In this document: positions 61,363-64,000 of the stretch, piece by piece
Position numbering within the stretch: the first letter of the stretch is position 1
Layout of the letters: each line of letters opens with the position of its first letter
Source: an uncultured Lachnospiraceae bacterium
GTDB taxonomy: Bacteria; Bacillota; Clostridia; Lachnospirales; Lachnospiraceae
DNA: 64,000 nucleotides
NCBI GenBank assembly: GCA_900542015.1
Contig: UQLY01000006.1
Span: 62,001-126,000, forward strand
Direction of reading: 5' to 3'
The notes under the pieces: model-generated
What the model saw: only the letters and a program-made list of their open reading frames with translations
Databases searched by the model: none
Told to the model about the DNA's origin: nothing
Program-made: the position numbers and the translations under genes

Positions 61363-62946
61363 TCACGAAGCGCCGGATTTTAATTCCAGCACCGCCAGCG
61401 CAGATAGAAAGTAGCCCGCAAGATAAAAGCAGAAATAGTACATAAAAAACATGGCGGGCGCGGTTAGGAAAATGAGCGCAACCTGTACGCCGGTTGAAAA
61501 CAGGATTCCGGCAGGCACAAATTTCTTTTTTACAAGGCATAGAATCATGCAGGCAAAAGCGATGATAAAGGTCGGGATACAATTATAAAAGACCGGATAA
61601 AGAACATTGGTCTTTATATTGTTTTCCGTATAATTTCGGCAGGAGAGCAGGTCGATTACCGTATTTCTGACGGTTTCCCCAAAGGGAGCCTGCATGAAAT
61701 AGTAATTGTTTTTATAATCCTCCCCGTAATAGGTCAGCGTGTAGATCGTTTCTGAGGTCGGCGCCGTGGGATGATTGATCTCATCGGGCACGCAGCCGTT
61801 GGTATGCAGGAAGGTCTGCCATCTGTAATACAGGAAATCATCAAAATTGTTGAGGATCAGGCGGATGGAAGCAGCCATAAATTCATTTCGCTGATCTTCG
61901 GGCAAAATATCGGGAATGTTCCAATACTGGCTGATATTGCGTACCGAAGGATGGCGGCGCAGCGCCTGTACGTCGATCAGCTCGTTGACCGTCATAATAT
62001 CGTCGTATGCCGTTTCCCCGCGGATATCATCCTGTGCAAGGATATTTCCCAAAGGATTGATGACAAGGGAAATCGGATACTTATTGCTGCCCTGCAGGGC
62101 GATTTTGTTGGGAATATTAAAGCACTGAAAAGAGACCAGGATCACAAGGAAGCAGAGGATAACCTGTTTTAAGCTCTTTTTGTATACAAACTTAACGGCA
62201 AGGGGAAGGAACAGCAGCAGATAGATATATTCGCTCCGCCATGCGATGATCAGACCGCAAAGCAGAGAAATCACCAGCAGTTGCTGAAGGGACAGCCGCT
62301 GTTTTTTCCAGGCAAAAAGACAGATACACATAATCAGCAGGAAAATCCACCCGACCAATGTGGCGCGCAGGGTAAACAGATTGCCGTCCAGTACGGGCAG
62401 CAGGAAACAGACGATGCGGCACAAAATGAGATTCCTGCCCGGATATACGACCTTTAATTCATAAAAGAGATAAGCGTAAATACAGCAGATGATTACAATC
62501 TGGAAAAAGGCAATGGAACCCATGGAAGGGAAAAATCTCAGGCAGGCGATATAAAACAGGCTTGTAATTCCCGTCTGAGCGGGAGAAAAGGTCAGGCTGC
62601 GGACGGCTTTGAGCACATAAAACTCATCGCCTTTAAAAATCCCCGGCCAGGTACATAATAATAGAAAAAACATCGGAATAAAATAGATCAGAAATTCCTT
62701 AAAAAGCCTGAAAAAAGTCTGATTTTTGGTAACGATAAAATAAATAACAAAAAAAATACCGATATAAACGCCGTATCCGAACAGCGCGGACAAAGCAACG
62801 GCGGCATACTGCGTCCTGCCCCAGACGATATCCTGTGCAAAAATATTACGGACCTGATTGCGGAGCAAAAAGGCGTGCAGAATATAAAATAGCAGTGCTG
62901 CAACGGGAAGCAGCAGGCGGATTTTTTTGAAATTGATCGTTTTCAT
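61363..62946 (-). CDS. Large polytopic membrane protein (DUF6020-like, tentative)
   Basis: 527 residues from ATG 62946 (AGGAGAAGG just upstream; the frame also opens at 62982). About twelve membrane segments and a large loop between residues ~300 and 430. The topology recalls GT-C type glycosyltransferases or DUF6020 membrane proteins, with a possible active-site region WPGIFKGDEFYVLKA near residue 110. Substrate unknown. Confidence 0.6.
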   Translation of the reverse strand: MKTINFKKIRLLLPVAALLFYILHAFLLRNQVRNIFAQDIVWGRTQYAAVALSALFGYGVYIGIFFVIYFIVTKNQTFFRLFKEFLIYFIPMFFLLLCTWPGIFKGDEFYVLKAVRSLTFSPAQTGITSLFYIACLRFFPSMGSIAFFQIVIICCIYAYLFYELKVVYPGRNLILCRIVCFLLPVLDGNLFTLRATLVGWIFLLIMCICLFAWKKQRLSLQQLLVISLLCGLIIAWRSEYIYLLLFLPLAVKFVYKKSLKQVILCFLVILVSFQCFNIPNKIALQGSNKYPISLVINPLGNILAQDDIRGETAYDDIMTVNELIDVQALRRHPSVRNISQYWNIPDILPEDQRNEFMAASIRLILNNFDDFLYYRWQTFLHTNGCVPDEINHPTAPTSETIYTLTYYGEDYKNNYYFMQAPFGETVRNTVIDLLSCRNYTENNIKTNVLYPVFYNCIPTFIIAFACMILCLVKKKFVPAGILFSTGVQVALIFLTAPAMFFMYYFCFYLAGYFLSALAVLELKSGAS

Positions 62947-63140
62947 AAACCTTCTCCTGTTTTCGATTGCCCGCGATATCACAGGATACGCTTGCTCATG
63001 CTCATTATAGCACAGAGGATGGAAAAAGTAATTAAAAGAAAAAGGATATATTTTGCATATAACAGAAAAGATAATAGAAAATTAGAAGAAAAGTCCGGAA
63101 GAATACTTGTAATCTCTGAATGATTATGCTAAGGTATGAA

Positions 63141-63166
63141 TATAATATAGTTGTAACATGTTACAA
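63141..63166 (+). promoter_or_regulatory. -10 box with adjacent palindrome before the DUF3800 leader
   Basis: TATAAT (63141-63146) is followed four bases later by the perfect 16-base palindrome TTGTAACATGTTACAA (63151-63166). A repressor bound there would cover the transcription start. No clear -35 is seen. Confidence 0.6.
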
Positions 63167-63167
63167 T

Positions 63168-63228
63168 TTGGGCTGGTCGTAAGACCCGGGTCCACCAACT
63201 GGCGGGTAAGACACCCGCCAATTTTTTT
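63168..63228 (+). ncRNA. Structured leader RNA upstream of DUF3800 gene
   Basis: Two hairpins: GGTC-GTAA-GACC (63175-63186) with a GNRA tetraloop, and TGGCGGGT-AAGAC-ACCCGCCA (63200-63220) followed by seven T, an intrinsic terminator. Families of conserved RNAs upstream of DUF3800 genes are known (DUF3800 RNA motifs). Which one this is, if any, cannot be decided by eye. The terminator lies directly before the ribosome binding site of the gene. Confidence 0.6.
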
Positions 63229-63242
63229 GAAAGGAATTTTCA

Positions 63243-63920
63243 TTGAAAGAATTAAGTGTTTTTATAGATGAATCTGGCGATTTTGGCGAATATGATTATC
63301 GCTCTCCTTATTATATTATTTCAATGGTCCTGCATGATCAGCGGACTGATCTATTGGATGAGTTTGTCAGATTGGAGCATGAATTGGGAAATATGGGGCT
63401 GATGGGGCATTGTGTACATGCAGGTCCTGTTATCAGACAGGAGGAAGAATATCGATATATGACATTGGAAGAACGTAGGAAAGTGTTAAAAAAAACAATG
63501 TCATTTTTGAGGCGTATTCCCGTTATTTGCGAGAGTTTTTACATAGAGAAGAAGCATATTGTTGATTCTGTTGAGGCATCAGCAAAGTTGAGTAAAAAAA
63601 TTGCCTGTTTTATCAGGGAACATTATAAATTCTTTTTGGATTATGATAAGGTTATAATTTATTATGATAACGGACAAGTTGAAGTAAATAAAATATTGGC
63701 GGCGGTTTTTAATACATTGTTGGATAATGTGGAGTTTAGGAAAGTGCTGCCTGCAGAGTACAGATTGTTTCAAGTTGCAGATCTGGTATGCACAATACAA
63801 CTGATAGATTTAAAAAGAGCCGGCGGTGCGCTGTCAAAATCGGAACGGTTGTTTTTCGGCGATGAAAGAACTTTAAAGAAAAACTATATTAAGCCTGTGC
63901 AGTCAAAGAAATTGGTATGA
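63243..63920 (+). CDS. DUF3800 domain-containing protein
   Basis: 225 residues. The N-terminus ELSVFIDESGDFG holds the Asp-Glu-Ser-Gly-Asp motif of DUF3800, an RNase H-like fold protein; late conserved QVADLVCTIQLIDLK also fits. The catalytic role is unproven, though the acidic motif suggests a nuclease. The start is TTG 63243 with AAAGGA upstream. It stands alone after the leader RNA, and DUF3800 genes are common in mobile or defence contexts. Confidence 0.85.
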   Translation: MKELSVFIDESGDFGEYDYRSPYYIISMVLHDQRTDLLDEFVRLEHELGNMGLMGHCVHAGPVIRQEEEYRYMTLEERRKVLKKTMSFLRRIPVICESFYIEKKHIVDSVEASAKLSKKIACFIREHYKFFLDYDKVIIYYDNGQVEVNKILAAVFNTLLDNVEFRKVLPAEYRLFQVADLVCTIQLIDLKRAGGALSKSERLFFGDERTLKKNYIKPVQSKKLV

Positions 63921-63994
63921 TTTGAAAAAACGTAGTTGTAGAATAGACGCTGAAAAAATGGTAAAAAAGTAATTAAAAAAGTTAAGTATCGTTG

Positions 63995-64000
63995 TTGACA
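63995..64000 (+). promoter_or_regulatory. -35 box at the window end
   Basis: The window ends with TTGACA. The matching -10 would lie beyond the edge, so this is only a hint of a promoter for the next gene. Confidence 0.3.

Noticed and set aside
63175..63197. tRNA-like 3' end (GGGTCCACCA) before the DUF3800 gene
   Set aside because: No cloverleaf arms or acceptor stem could be formed around it.

Overview
The window looks like a chromosomal segment from a Gram-positive anaerobe of the Clostridia, most likely a Lachnospiraceae-type gut bacterium. I infer this from the Rnf complex in the order C-D-G-E-A-B, scpAB, a biotin-dependent Na+ decarboxylase cluster, cmk-ispH-S1 gene order, a Firmicutes-type (T7SSb) secretion locus, GGAGG ribosome binding sites and intrinsic terminators. 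I cannot name the species.

Left part (1-22.9 kb) is mostly housekeeping on the + strand: the end of glyS, a GtrA membrane protein, alaS, rpsU, a CmpB-like membrane protein, two D-Ala-D-Ala carboxypeptidases around scpAB, and a five-gene cluster encoding two carboxyltransferases (12S-like and 5S-like), one biotin carrier, an OadG-like subunit and the Na+-pumping beta subunit. Then come a thioesterase, TetR and RpiR regulators, a flavoprotein, cmk, ispH, a four-S1-domain protein and a CheR methyltransferase.

Middle part (22.9-46.1 kb) is an accessory island and the main interest. A LytTR response regulator precedes a complete T7SSb apparatus: EsaA-like, EsxA-like, EssA, EsaB, EssB and EssC. 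Three small helical proteins and a 1758-residue RHS polymorphic toxin follow on the same strand. The RHS protein carries a helical N-terminal domain in place of a secretion signal, an RHS shell and a swappable C-terminal tip followed by a membrane-anchored candidate immunity protein. Downstream lies a cassette store: an orphan tip with an Amidase_6-like domain, headed by 193 bp nearly identical to the active gene; its candidate immunity gene; an ORF split by a decayed insertion sequence with 27-28 bp direct repeats; another candidate immunity protein; and an internally deleted RHS copy joined to a serine-recombinase tail. A leucine-rich repeat protein, IS66-like and tyrosine-recombinase remnants and an XRE regulator close the island. 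I infer a contact-dependent antibacterial effector system that uses T7SSb and changes toxin tips by homologous recombination.

Right part (46.2-64 kb) returns to core genes: a YprB-like nuclease (- strand), the Rnf complex, M18 aminopeptidase, RlmI-like methyltransferase, ACT and PFL/DUF711 proteins, a ZIP transporter, an XRE regulator and tmcAL (- strand), pta, a frameshifted membrane protein, a large polytopic membrane protein (- strand) and a DUF3800 gene with a structured leader RNA. The Na+ decarboxylase and the Rnf complex could share an ion gradient. No tRNA, rRNA or CRISPR array was seen.
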